Positions 35,101 to 44,507 of a stretch of DNA of 64,000 bases are shown in pieces. The stretch's first letter is position 1. Every line of letters starts with the position of its first letter. Made by a program: the position numbers and the translations under genes. The notes beneath the pieces were generated by a model. That model was not told the DNA's origin. It saw only the letters and a program-made list of their open reading frames with translations, and made no database searches. The DNA is from Flavobacterium galactosidilyticum (lineage in GTDB: Bacteria; Bacteroidota; Bacteroidia; Flavobacteriales; Flavobacteriaceae): assembly GCF_020911945.1 (NCBI RefSeq), contig NZ_CP087135.1, positions 2,096,001-2,160,000 of the forward strand. Direction: 5' to 3'.

Positions 35101-36672
35101 TTCTATTTGATTAATGTATTTCTTATCAATAATTTTAAAAATTCCAGTCTTATCAATAATTAAGTTATCCTTTTTAATATTTACGTTATCAAGGTCTGGC
35201 AATTCTAATTTGATACTATTCGCCAAATAGTTTTCAGCTATTATTTCTAAGGCACTAATATTACTATTTTCAAAATCAGGGATTAATTTTAGAAAATCTG
35301 AGTACTTATTATCATTTATTAAAATTTGTGAAAAAGTAAGTAGTGTTTCTGAAGCAAATTTTAAAACTTCATCATTGTATTTTAAGTTCTGTACTAAATC
35401 TGTTCTATCTAAATCAGGAATGAAATCAGCATTTATGATATATGGCAGACCGTGTTTTGTGTTTGACAAAGGCAGATAAGTAAAAAGATTTATCAGTTCG
35501 GAATTGTCAATTAATGGTAAAGCAATACTAACTTTTGGCTTTCTAAAGTTTCTCATTTTAGATGGAATTGCAGTAATGTTTTCATCTAACAATTCAGCTA
35601 TTACTTCTGGATTTGTAATTTCATATTCTTTAGAAATAGTCAAATATTTACCATCTTGATTATTATTCACTTTTAAAGTTAGTATATCGAAGTTTTTTTG
35701 TTTTTCGATTTCTTTTTCTAATAGGATAATTTCACCTGGAATTTTTATTTCTAGACTAACCAGGTTTTCTAAGAATATTAACAGATATGGATTTTGAGAT
35801 AATTGTTTTAAATATTTTATAACATCACTTTTAAGTTCTTCACTTATCAGTTCAATTGCAAAAGCAACAGGAACGTTAAAAAAATCAAATTGTTGAATTT
35901 CATCAACTTTATCTTTTTCCAATTGAAATATAGGCAAAACTTCCCAAGGTAAATGAGCACCAGTTTCAGCTTTTTTAAAACTAAAACTAAAATTACCGGA
36001 TCTAATATACACATTGTGTGTGTATCTAAATATTGATTTAAAACCGATGCCTTTATAACCAATCCTTTCTCTATCACTTTCATTAATTTGTTCTCCAGCT
36101 AAAATACCCGTAATTGATTTAAAATTATTTTCAGTAAACAATGAGCCGTTATGTTTTACTAATAAATAATTGTTGAATATTTCGAAGGTTACAGATACAT
36201 TTTTAAAATTTTTATTTGGGTGATCAACTGCATTTTGAATTAACTCATACAAGAAAGTAAGTTCATTAGACGATAAATCTCCTCTTAATCTATCTAGCAT
36301 ATTTCTATGCATACTAAGGTATCTTTCTGGTAAACCTAGATGTTCTTTAAGTTCATTTTCTATTATCTTTTTACTTCTTGTAAAAGATAAAACATCATCT
36401 AAATAAGTTCTGAATACTTTAGTGCTTAGATTAAAATTTTGTTTTTCATCATTATAATCAGTTATTGCAACAGACAATATATCTCCCTTTTTTATAACTG
36501 AAAATAGCTTTTGTGACAATTCTCGCTCATTAGCAATATTTGAAACATGCAATCTACAATCATATCCTTCAATTTTGAACAATATAAGTTGAGCTTCTGT
36601 TAAAATATTTTCTACTTCAAGATTATATATTGAACCAAGTTCATATTTAGATTTTATTTCTTGCCAAGTCAT
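32152..36672 (-). CDS. Large sacsin-like GHKL ATPase with N-terminal S1-like domain
   Basis: This 1506-residue protein starts with an S1/OB-like domain (about 10-85). A Hsp90-type GHKL ATPase follows: ELIQNAVDHPN (N-box, 143-153), KHNGSLF (G1-like, 173-179) and RIGYKGIGFKSIFR (G2-like, 203-216). This is the sacsin N-terminal ATP-binding pattern. The long C-terminal part (about 450-1506) is low-complexity, rich in I, N, K and D, and has no domain that I recognise. Such proteins are frequent in bacterial defence islands, usually beside a nuclease or helicase; here the partner is an SF1 helicase. An ATP-driven conformational switch that recruits the helicase is a reasonable model. The frame is intact over 4.5 kb. 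Confidence 0.8.
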   Translation of the reverse strand: MTWQEIKSKYELGSIYNLEVENILTEAQLILFKIEGYDCRLHVSNIANERELSQKLFSVIKKGDILSVAITDYNDEKQNFNLSTKVFRTYLDDVLSFTRSKKIIENELKEHLGLPERYLSMHRNMLDRLRGDLSSNELTFLYELIQNAVDHPNKNFKNVSVTFEIFNNYLLVKHNGSLFTENNFKSITGILAGEQINESDRERIGYKGIGFKSIFRYTHNVYIRSGNFSFSFKKAETGAHLPWEVLPIFQLEKDKVDEIQQFDFFNVPVAFAIELISEELKSDVIKYLKQLSQNPYLLIFLENLVSLEIKIPGEIILLEKEIEKQKNFDILTLKVNNNQDGKYLTISKEYEITNPEVIAELLDENITAIPSKMRNFRKPKVSIALPLIDNSELINLFTYLPLSNTKHGLPYIINADFIPDLDRTDLVQNLKYNDEVLKFASETLLTFSQILINDNKYSDFLKLIPDFENSNISALEIIAENYLANSIKLELPDLDNVNIKKDNLIIDKTGIFKIIDKKYINQIEKFLDKHILSSLLIDEEDKLIDYLEIDTFNEKDLIDLFNLVTFKKDYFISYKQFIFFLFRIRILENHKRIYKIISEKVTPFLISGLDYYVSDITVFIPAPYKETFNYLELYKPCPSELENIFVSKLNIKSLFNILSIDDYDVKFTVDLIAKNIEEIVKKLLLNEVDSDELKTNKKKYINNLWYFLFSNKDLVDSRNNLLVNNQFSELLIECNDGQLIVLKDAIMMKVDNSKEDYSFLNERYGDNDMNYVNIDKICNEYKIQKNEFIKFIKQIADIEITENRLFNRTLRKLSKNDFKEVHSSNQNDILNSLISIFNFLSTIKDLDVNRDNLFNFPILCSDNSIVSPAKLNLFIDNSFSKYIDEVDFYSKELFQNIDDVKYISSEYMELLDKKNHIDFYNFLLKFNITPGIKINQLNEKKEFKTYPFPIGNYTVRDNFFYIAFFKHINNKYDNLNIFWDKLINISDYHLIIKKVNTGLTHPKINESLFILFLNYPDNKYFPIKSGICVSAQEVYSPDLEIYLKDNDNCLTFDIKKFNGLSECLNFKDKLDSQDIIKALLSNKEYENNDYNNLIIDHLNNADFTDEQKDIICESIEFRCSDNDFRKITDTIYLDKSLESLAISIISKSNNLYKISIDNLDYNEEFKNKLTELGITVIKDINLTIQHTKEEIESVIIIEEIQEVVEEYFNDKIIAHDISEIEYFFNTYDFVQCSNIELTFDNYPTYSEPVMFYNDQNNKKLFFADELILLDVLCEEFGINNSDKIVIRKKLNKLKVIKNDENKDYLNKNIEPNYTNSNDFSLTEIETLKQIIGGELTEELTSQLEANFSASLKGILNLDSIGFSPSNPEEFRETNVKSFKNDKGEIRNIIFRSSVKGLLYLDPYSWKKLEGDNIELWIYLGNDDFKIIYSKDDLINLPYNPYTLIRVDNSAKDIELVNKLMENAPVSSTKLLFITNQEMAEKLNTDIFNNENNMITKNSNIGDENYL

Positions 36673-36815
36673 AATTTAAATAGTTGATTTATTTGTTTTA
36701 TGCAAATAATTTATTTTTTAATAATTTTATTTTAACCACTATAAATAATTATTTATGTGAATATATACTCTGTAGTTAATCTCATTTATTTCACCAAGAA
36801 TTTTTTTCTATAGTT

Positions 36816-37499
36816 TTACAAATCATTATTAATTCCAATAATATAGCTGTAATTATCTTTTGATTTTTCAATTAATTCATTATTTATTTTTTCAAAGTCT
36901 AATCTAACAAAATCTAGAATTGATATTGTGTCAGTTACTCCATCTGAACATATAACAAAACTGGAATAATCATAATTCATAATTTCAAAATATCCCTTTT
37001 CAATTATTTCTCTTTTACCAGAGATAGACTTTGTTACAATATGTTTATATTTTTCTATATTTTCAGAAGAAATAATATTTCCCATATCCAACATTTCATT
37101 TATTAAAGAATGTGATTTTGATTTAAATATCTGATTATCATCTTTAAATAAATACAATGAAACATCACCAACCCAAAATAGAAAAGATTTTTCTTGACCT
37201 AGTATTAAACATCCTAAAGTTGCTCCAGACTTAGTGTCATATTGGTCAATTAACCCCTTTATTGATAAATTAGCTTTTTTTATAGCTTCATCTATTGATG
37301 TTGAGTTGACTTGGTTACAATTCCTTAGGTAATTAAAAACTGTCCCTGCAACTAAATCAGCAGCTTTCTTCCCATTTTCATAACCACCCATACCATCAGC
37401 AATTAAATAAATTTGAGTATCCGAAGATAATTCCTCAATGAGAATAATATCCTGATTTTCCTTTCTTTTACCGATACCTGTATGTGAAATAATATTCAT
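36816..37499 (-). CDS. PP2C-type serine/threonine phosphatase
   Basis: This 227-residue protein has the PP2C motifs in order: GKRKENQD (10-17), ADGMGGYENG (34-43), GATLGCL, WVGDVSLYLF, CSDGVTD (about 183-189) and a final DNYSYIIG. The conserved aspartates that bind the two metals are present. Its start overlaps the stop of the MAD8-like gene (TAATG), so it is the last gene of the MADS-like operon. It probably removes phosphates placed by the kinase encoded four genes upstream, keeping the system silent or resetting it. Kinase-phosphatase pairs are known from other defence systems such as TerY-P. PP2C is not among the eight named MADS genes as I know them. Confidence 0.85.
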   Translation of the reverse strand: MNIISHTGIGKRKENQDIILIEELSSDTQIYLIADGMGGYENGKKAADLVAGTVFNYLRNCNQVNSTSIDEAIKKANLSIKGLIDQYDTKSGATLGCLILGQEKSFLFWVGDVSLYLFKDDNQIFKSKSHSLINEMLDMGNIISSENIEKYKHIVTKSISGKREIIEKGYFEIMNYDYSSFVICSDGVTDTISILDFVRLDFEKINNELIEKSKDNYSYIIGINNDL

Positions 37500-40400
37500 T
37501 ATTTTCTATCTGCTTTTAAAGTTGCTCCACCATGTTTAGTAAATCGAGGTCTAGTTGAGATTTTAACTGGATTGTTTGTGATACCTAACTCTGTTGCTTT
37601 AGATGACCAGAGAAAACCTTCTCCTGGTTTTAACATACTTAAATCATTAGCTGATAAGTTTCCTAATTGATTTATTGACTTTTGTATATGCTTTAGCCAT
37701 TGAGGAGAATTAAATTTATGTAATAAAACAACTGAGCTTAATTCAATTATTTCATTTGGTAAACTTGGTGGGTCTTGACTTGCTATCATTATACTAACAC
37801 CTTTATGACGCATTTCTCTAATAGCAGTCACAATATTATTTGTTAAATCTTTGTTGTCCATGTACTTGTGAGCTTCATCAAATACAATAAACTTATTAAA
37901 CGGTTTTTCATTATAAACTTTTACCCCAGAGAAAATGTTTAACATTATTACAAATAAACCTAAAGCTTCATCTTTTACAATAAATTCATCTCTTAAGTCT
38001 ACAATAATTAATCTGCCTGGTCTTATTATTTCTTTAATATACAAATCATCATTAATATATTCTTGAGCAAAATTTAATTTCTGACGTGCTAAAGCTTTTT
38101 GAGAAGAAGTAAGCAGTTCCGATTCTTCAACACTCTCACGTAAACCAACTAATGAAAGATCATTTCTTTGAGCTCTCATTATAGCTTTAAGTTGTCTTAT
38201 GTATGCAGAATCGTTACCAATTGCACCTAAAAGAAACATCCAATCTTGAACATTTAATTCTTTTGAATTAAAAGAAATTGGCAAGACTTCAATTGAAGGA
38301 AACTCAAGTCTTCTCTCTTCAATTTTATCTATAGGTGATAGTAAGACAACATCTTCAATTGATGCTGGATTTGCCCCATATTTTTCTTTTAAGATAGCAA
38401 GTTCACGTTGTTGATCATTTTCAAAAATCATAGAAGTGAACTCTGGCTCATAATCCATGCTTTCACTATAATGAAAAATAACTCCTGCCAAAGGTGAGTT
38501 CAAAATATTTACATTTTGAACTTGTTTTAATACCATTTCTGAAATGGTACCAATTGTGTAACTTTTACCACCACCTTGAATACCAAATAAACTTATGGTA
38601 TTTGTTTCAGATAAATCTATTGCTATTTTTTTATTATGAATTGACGTGCCCAGTAAACCAAACTGTTCAGACGATGACGATTTACCTATTAAAATATCAT
38701 ATTCAGGAGCTTTAAAACTTTCAAAATTGTTTTTTTTATCTGAATCTATTTCAACAATTTCAGATTTTTCAATTGCTATTATTTCATTATTATCAAGCAA
38801 ATGCTCATCTTCCAATTTAGGATTTTCCTCGATTTCTAATTCTTTATTCTCATCCTTTTTCTCAATAGTGTGATTTTGTGAACCGGGTCTTTTTTCCTTC
38901 TCCACTTCAGAATCACTTCGCATATTTTCGTCGTTTGACGGTTTTAGTTTCGGTTCATATTTTTTTAGAAATGGTTTTAGTTTTTCATTTGCATTAATAC
39001 TAATAGCTATATCTTTTGTTAAATCAAGGTCCTCTAATCTTTGTGTATTTAAATCTGAATCTACGTCCAATATTTCTTTAATTAGCGAATGCCCAAAAGT
39101 AAAGATTGTAGTATTTTCATCTAAAATCTGTTTTAGATGTTTTTTATCAAATGAAAAATCAAAAATAAATCCAACTCTATTAAATTTTAAAGTATAACCA
39201 TCATTCAAGGTTTGAATAAAGTTAATATATGAATTATAAGCATTGTCCGAAAGATATTGATATCGAAAAGCTCTCTCAATGTAAAATTCTAAGATACGTT
39301 TAAATTCCAAATTTTTTATTTCTCTATCTAATCTATCTTGCGATTTATAGTTATTTGGGTCAAAATGTGTTTTTAAAGCAAGTATCGTATTTTCGATTTG
39401 CTCCATCATCTTACTTTTTAATTCATCTCTTTCACTTGTACTTAAATATGTTCTACATTTAATTTCTAATACAGAAATGTTTATTTCTCTTGTTTGAGTA
39501 TTTACGGTAAAAACTAAATTATCAGCTCTACTTTTAGAATTTGAACTTAAATTCTCAAATAATTCTTGATGCAAGTCTATTGGAACTATAAAAGCATTTT
39601 CTAAAAGACCTTTCTTTTGAAGAACTCTTTTTGAAAAGGCAGAACCAATAACTTCAAATGCTTTATTTTTTGAAGAATTTAATTGTAAAACCAAGGAACT
39701 ACTAATTGCTCTTAAATCTTCTAATAAAGTTTTAATACAGATTATATCTTTTTCATTAGTTACATCTAAACCAAATTCTTCAAAATGTGGACTCAAAAGA
39801 CCTACAATTTCGGATGAAGGTTTTGTTGTTAAATAAGATGAAATCCCAGAAATATCTTCACTTGGTATATAATCTAAGAGGAAAGGTATTTCATTATCAA
39901 CCGATGGTTGGTCAAATATTTGAGGACCTAAATTTTTATCAAAAGTTATCACCCAATCTGAGTATTCATGTAAATGAGAAATTAAAACTTTATCGCGGTC
40001 ATTTAAATCCAATTGAATTGCTGGTATTGCATCTGTATTATGCGAAGCTAGTGCACATGCAATATTTTTTTGAAAATTAGTAAATATTGAAGTTGAAAAA
40101 AATGATTTTGCTTTATTAACATCAATATAATTTATCCATCGCATCGTATCTGTACCTTTATCAAAGAATGCATCCGTTGTATTTATTGTAAATAAACCAT
40201 TTAAGAAATCTGATTTAAAATCTAAATTTGGTTTAGTTAATGTAATTTTTGATGTAAAAGGATTTACAAGGAAGCTTAAATGAGCATTGAATTCTTCAGG
40301 TGTTGTAAGGAAATCTTCAATACTATTAATTGAAAATCTTAACTTCGGAAACAGTCTATTTTCAGAAGCTTGAGAAAACAATTCCGCTTCCTCAGATATA

Positions 40401-42937
40401 TTAGTTTCTGGATTTATTAACTCTTTTAAAGCATTTCCAGGCTCAATTAAAGATACATTACCAATAAAAATACGAACTTCAAATTTAGTGTCAGAATATT
40501 CATTTATTCGGCTTAGTTCCACAAAAGCATCTGCAAATTTGTCTGCATCGCCAACGTTGAATAAATTAATAACTAACTTATCTGTATATGGGTGCTGAAT
40601 CAAAAAGTTTTTAAGATGTTTTACCAATAATGTTTTACTTACTTCATTATCAGTATAATTATCTTTAGATATATTTAGAATTGATTTATAATAATGTTTT
40701 AATTGATGGGTTACAGGTACAAGGTTGTCTTTACCTTTTAGATTTTCAACGTTAAAATAAATACCCCAACCAAAAGTTATTTCACCAGAATATTCATAAT
40801 TAATAAAATTTGAAGGATCGACAAATACATAAGGATTATTGCTAGGATGTATTTTACCAAGAAAAATCTCTTGTAGTCTATTCCAATCCTTCGCGTGATC
40901 GATATATTTTATAGTTTTATCTTGCCAGTTTTCAAAGACTTCTATCAGATTATAAAACCACGCTAACCTTAATGGATGCAATGGCGATATTAAAACTGCA
41001 CTAACACTTTCATTATTAGGTAACTTCGTTTTAACTTTAACTAGATCTAAAAACTGAATTTCTGAATAAACTAGCTTAAGCTTTTCTTTGTCACTTTCGT
41101 CAAAATCAGTCTTACTAATTTTTTTGTTTAATTCGTTAATCCAATTATTATATCTGTCAAGATATTCTTTAATTTCTTCTTTGAAATCAGCGATATTAGC
41201 GGTTTCAAAAATTCCATTTTGATTATTGTTTGTTGCTAATATTTTTTTAAATAATTTCTCTCTTGCTATTAGTAATTTTTTTGGTGCAATCTCATTTAAA
41301 TTACTTGTTAAAAATTCTATACTTTCAAATCCTATTGAAGTCTGATTGTTGCTTACTTTAACATTCACATAACCAATTGAAGAAGAATTTTGTAAAAACT
41401 CTTCTTCAATTTTACGAAGTTTCGAGGAAACTATAATTTGATAATTATGTTTCTGACTATAATTTATATGAAATATTGAGTTTGTTTTTTCTTTTTCATC
41501 ATTTAGCCAAATATTTGATGTTTCACTTGGTGTAGGATTTTGAGAGTCTGAACCTTCTTTCAATAATTCAATATTAAATTTAAAGTGACCTTGTAAGACA
41601 TTATTCAATTTGTCCTTTCTTTGATTTTCTTCTTTATCAGGATTCTCACTTATTTCATATTCAAAGTCTTCCGTATCAGAACTTAATTTGAAATTATAAT
41701 TTTGTTTGGATTCTTTTGTCTTACCTTCCTTTTCCCATGCTTCTTGAATTTTATCACTCAAAAAATCATCGTTTATATTTAAAATGTTTCCATTTTCATC
41801 TTCAGCAATTATTTTAAAAAAATAGGACCCTTCTTCTAAATTATTTGTGTTTAATTGTACAGTAGCTTCCCTATATTCTTGTTTAGCATTTGAATTTCCT
41901 AATTTTCTCAAAGTATTTATTTCAACACCAGCATAACCATCTACTTCCATTAATAGAACTCTAAAAAACTTTAATTCATTAACTTGATTTGGTGGTGGTG
42001 TTGTTTTAAAACGTATAGTTACATTTGAGTTAGAGTTTTCTTTCGCTTTTAAAACTTTTCTTCCTTCTTCTTCTACAAAATCTGTTGAACGAACTTCTAA
42101 TACTTTTAGCTTTATTTCTTTAAAATTTAAATTTGGTATTTTCCAATTGTTAAACCACAGATTTGGATATTTATTTGAGACAATATCTACTAAATCAGAA
42201 ATTGATTTAAGTTCCGATTCTTTTTTAAACAAATCAACAATCTCTTTTTGAATTGAATCTTTTTCAATCTCTAAACTTTCAACTCTTTCATATAGTGTTT
42301 TGTTAAAAGTAGAAAGCGTTTGACAACTTTGAAGATTAAGTGATAATCTCGATCTTATTGAATTAAAATCATTTAAGAGTGCTTCATCTGGTAGAATTTC
42401 TAAAAAATTGAGTGATTTACCAAATGATATTTTGTCATACGAATTATCTTTAATACTAATTAAAAATAATATGTAATTAAATTTGTTATTTTTTGAAGGT
42501 TTTAAGATGTCTTCAATTGCTTTTATTACAATTTTGAATTCAGAAGGTATATCACTAATCAATTCTTTCAATAACTCATTTTCTATATTATCTAAAGCTA
42601 TTTCCTTAAATGTCGCATTACCATATGAATCCTCTGCAGCTGTCCTATTGTTGGCTGGGATTAAAATTAAAAGAGGTTTGCTTTGATTATTTCTTAATTC
42701 AATTAATTTAGTTGCTGAAATAAAACAATCTTGTTCTTCAATTTCATTAACAATAAAAACATCAATATTAGGAAAACAAATAGTAAGTTCTTGCCACAGT
42801 ACCTTTAATTGATTTTCCCCTAGACCAGTTATTTTCATACAATGTCCAGGCTTGGCAGTTTCAAATTCATTGTTATGTAGCTTAGTTATTAAGCTTACTA
42901 TTCTTGAGTAATATATTTCTTTATAATTATTTTTCAT
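37499..42937 (-). CDS. mad8: MAD8-like HerA/FtsK-type ATP-binding protein
   Basis: This 1812-residue protein carries a HerA-like motor at its C-terminus: Walker A FGIQGGGKSYT (about 1447-1457) and Walker B FIVFDEAHKY (about 1680-1690), then a sensor-like MIASQDPPSLP. An acidic-basic low-complexity linker (about 1330-1385) joins this motor to a long N-terminal region without clear domains. The size and the C-terminal motor are similar to DptH of phosphorothioate restriction and to the MADS protein MAD8, and the gene order (kinase, MAD7, MAD8) supports MAD8. It likely translocates on DNA as the effector of restriction. It is followed without a gap by the PP2C gene. Confidence 0.75.
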   Translation of the reverse strand: MKNNYKEIYYSRIVSLITKLHNNEFETAKPGHCMKITGLGENQLKVLWQELTICFPNIDVFIVNEIEEQDCFISATKLIELRNNQSKPLLILIPANNRTAAEDSYGNATFKEIALDNIENELLKELISDIPSEFKIVIKAIEDILKPSKNNKFNYILFLISIKDNSYDKISFGKSLNFLEILPDEALLNDFNSIRSRLSLNLQSCQTLSTFNKTLYERVESLEIEKDSIQKEIVDLFKKESELKSISDLVDIVSNKYPNLWFNNWKIPNLNFKEIKLKVLEVRSTDFVEEEGRKVLKAKENSNSNVTIRFKTTPPPNQVNELKFFRVLLMEVDGYAGVEINTLRKLGNSNAKQEYREATVQLNTNNLEEGSYFFKIIAEDENGNILNINDDFLSDKIQEAWEKEGKTKESKQNYNFKLSSDTEDFEYEISENPDKEENQRKDKLNNVLQGHFKFNIELLKEGSDSQNPTPSETSNIWLNDEKEKTNSIFHINYSQKHNYQIIVSSKLRKIEEEFLQNSSSIGYVNVKVSNNQTSIGFESIEFLTSNLNEIAPKKLLIAREKLFKKILATNNNQNGIFETANIADFKEEIKEYLDRYNNWINELNKKISKTDFDESDKEKLKLVYSEIQFLDLVKVKTKLPNNESVSAVLISPLHPLRLAWFYNLIEVFENWQDKTIKYIDHAKDWNRLQEIFLGKIHPSNNPYVFVDPSNFINYEYSGEITFGWGIYFNVENLKGKDNLVPVTHQLKHYYKSILNISKDNYTDNEVSKTLLVKHLKNFLIQHPYTDKLVINLFNVGDADKFADAFVELSRINEYSDTKFEVRIFIGNVSLIEPGNALKELINPETNISEEAELFSQASENRLFPKLRFSINSIEDFLTTPEEFNAHLSFLVNPFTSKITLTKPNLDFKSDFLNGLFTINTTDAFFDKGTDTMRWINYIDVNKAKSFFSTSIFTNFQKNIACALASHNTDAIPAIQLDLNDRDKVLISHLHEYSDWVITFDKNLGPQIFDQPSVDNEIPFLLDYIPSEDISGISSYLTTKPSSEIVGLLSPHFEEFGLDVTNEKDIICIKTLLEDLRAISSSLVLQLNSSKNKAFEVIGSAFSKRVLQKKGLLENAFIVPIDLHQELFENLSSNSKSRADNLVFTVNTQTREINISVLEIKCRTYLSTSERDELKSKMMEQIENTILALKTHFDPNNYKSQDRLDREIKNLEFKRILEFYIERAFRYQYLSDNAYNSYINFIQTLNDGYTLKFNRVGFIFDFSFDKKHLKQILDENTTIFTFGHSLIKEILDVDSDLNTQRLEDLDLTKDIAISINANEKLKPFLKKYEPKLKPSNDENMRSDSEVEKEKRPGSQNHTIEKKDENKELEIEENPKLEDEHLLDNNEIIAIEKSEIVEIDSDKKNNFESFKAPEYDILIGKSSSSEQFGLLGTSIHNKKIAIDLSETNTISLFGIQGGGKSYTIGTISEMVLKQVQNVNILNSPLAGVIFHYSESMDYEPEFTSMIFENDQQRELAILKEKYGANPASIEDVVLLSPIDKIEERRLEFPSIEVLPISFNSKELNVQDWMFLLGAIGNDSAYIRQLKAIMRAQRNDLSLVGLRESVEESELLTSSQKALARQKLNFAQEYINDDLYIKEIIRPGRLIIVDLRDEFIVKDEALGLFVIMLNIFSGVKVYNEKPFNKFIVFDEAHKYMDNKDLTNNIVTAIREMRHKGVSIMIASQDPPSLPNEIIELSSVVLLHKFNSPQWLKHIQKSINQLGNLSANDLSMLKPGEGFLWSSKATELGITNNPVKISTRPRFTKHGGATLKADRK

Positions 42938-42948
42938 CTTAAAAAAAT

Positions 42949-44505
42949 TTAATCCATTTGATATCTAGGTCTGACCTTTTGTAGAATATATGCATCACTT
43001 AAATCGTTATAAAAGCCAATTTGTCTTAATTTAAATTTAAACGCTTCTACATTTTCTTTGAAAGCCAAAATAGTATTTACATCAGCATTACTAAATCTTT
43101 CCTCACTTAACCCATTGATAATAAGACCGTATCTTTCTCGTAAATTCTTAGTTAATTCTTCTATTGACAAACTTTTTGTAACAAAACGATCGTTCTCTAA
43201 ATGTAAAACCTGAATTTGAACTAGCGTTTCTAACAGTCTGGTTCCTAAGACATATCTTCTAGGGTGTTTTTTGCTTCTACCCTGTGCGAGATAGCCTCTT
43301 TCATTATTTTTTTGAGAAATACTATCCATAAATTGAGGATAATATTTCAATTGATATGGCCCCTTTATTTTCATTAATAATTCTACATATCGATCAAAAT
43401 AGGTAGTTTCATATTTTACCATTTCGTTAACCAAGTCTTTATCTTCTTGTTCGAAGTTTCCATAAATGTAATCCCAATGTGTTTCAAACTTTAACTCGAA
43501 AGATTCACTTTTTTCCTTTAATATTCTTAAAACTTCTATTAATGAATCTGAATCGGTCTTATCTAATTTAAATCTTGCAATTACAGCATTTATTTGAAAA
43601 GTAGCTTTGATGTAATTATACAGTGAATTATAATTTTTAGCTGCATCTTCGATGGCAATTGCAGATATTTTACTTTCAAAATTATCTGTAACATCAACGA
43701 CAATGTTCCAATCTTCTTCCATTTTTAGATTACCTTTTTCTATTAATTGAGGTAATGAAGAAATAACTTTATTTACGTACAATGACAAATGAAATGAAGT
43801 TATTGTTTTTAAATAATCAATTAGAACATTTCTAGGAATTTCATTTTTATAAACTAATAATTTATGGACATCATCACAATACAGTTCCGCCTGTTTTTTA
43901 TTAATTGGAGATATTTTATTCAATTCTGAATTACTTTCTAAAAACCCAGGATTAATATTTTTTATTAAATGTAAAATCCCTAAGCTATCTACATCCAAGT
44001 TATTACCATTTAAAAACTGACTTTGGCTTGCATCCCAACCCTCCATTAAGAAATTTTTTAATTCGTTTTTAACTGCTGGCTTTTGACTTAACATTAAATA
44101 TAATTGATCAGCACTAAAGAAATCTCTAGTTTGTTGCGCATTACGAACTCTGTAGCTTTCAAGATGAATTGGTCTTAAAGAAGATATTTTTTCTTTTTCT
44201 GAATTTCCTCTATTTACAAGATTTATTAAATTTGTTCTTAACCATAATTCAACCGCCTCGGGGTTTTCTTTAAATCCTTCAATACCTCCATCTTCTTCTA
44301 ACTTTATAAAGATTTCTTTTAGTTTTTCCAATTTAATGAATACATTTTCGCCTTTACGTGCTCTTTGTTTTGGTCTTACGCCATTATGTTTTAACAGCAT
44401 AAACAAATTTACTAGTGTGCTATCTATATTGTTTACTTTGGCATCGGCAGTAAATATTAGTTCATTACGGAAAATGCCTTCATCTTTATTTAAATTTATT
44501 GCCAT
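42949..44505 (-). CDS. mad7: MAD7-like protein, mostly helical, unknown function
   Basis: This 518-residue protein has no enzymatic motif that I can see. It is rich in helices, with a basic patch (RGYLAQGRSKKHPRRYVLGTR region, about 420-440) that may bind DNA, and LRERYGLIINGLSEERFSN near the C-terminus resembling a winged-helix segment. It lies between the kinase and the HerA-like ATPase, two bases after the kinase stop and eleven before the ATPase start. By position it corresponds to MAD7 of methylation-associated defence systems, or to DptG in the analogous DptFGH set. The name is given on context, not on sequence motifs. Confidence 0.6.
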   Translation of the reverse strand: MAINLNKDEGIFRNELIFTADAKVNNIDSTLVNLFMLLKHNGVRPKQRARKGENVFIKLEKLKEIFIKLEEDGGIEGFKENPEAVELWLRTNLINLVNRGNSEKEKISSLRPIHLESYRVRNAQQTRDFFSADQLYLMLSQKPAVKNELKNFLMEGWDASQSQFLNGNNLDVDSLGILHLIKNINPGFLESNSELNKISPINKKQAELYCDDVHKLLVYKNEIPRNVLIDYLKTITSFHLSLYVNKVISSLPQLIEKGNLKMEEDWNIVVDVTDNFESKISAIAIEDAAKNYNSLYNYIKATFQINAVIARFKLDKTDSDSLIEVLRILKEKSESFELKFETHWDYIYGNFEQEDKDLVNEMVKYETTYFDRYVELLMKIKGPYQLKYYPQFMDSISQKNNERGYLAQGRSKKHPRRYVLGTRLLETLVQIQVLHLENDRFVTKSLSIEELTKNLRERYGLIINGLSEERFSNADVNTILAFKENVEAFKFKLRQIGFYNDLSDAYILQKVRPRYQMD

Positions 44506-44507
44506 AC

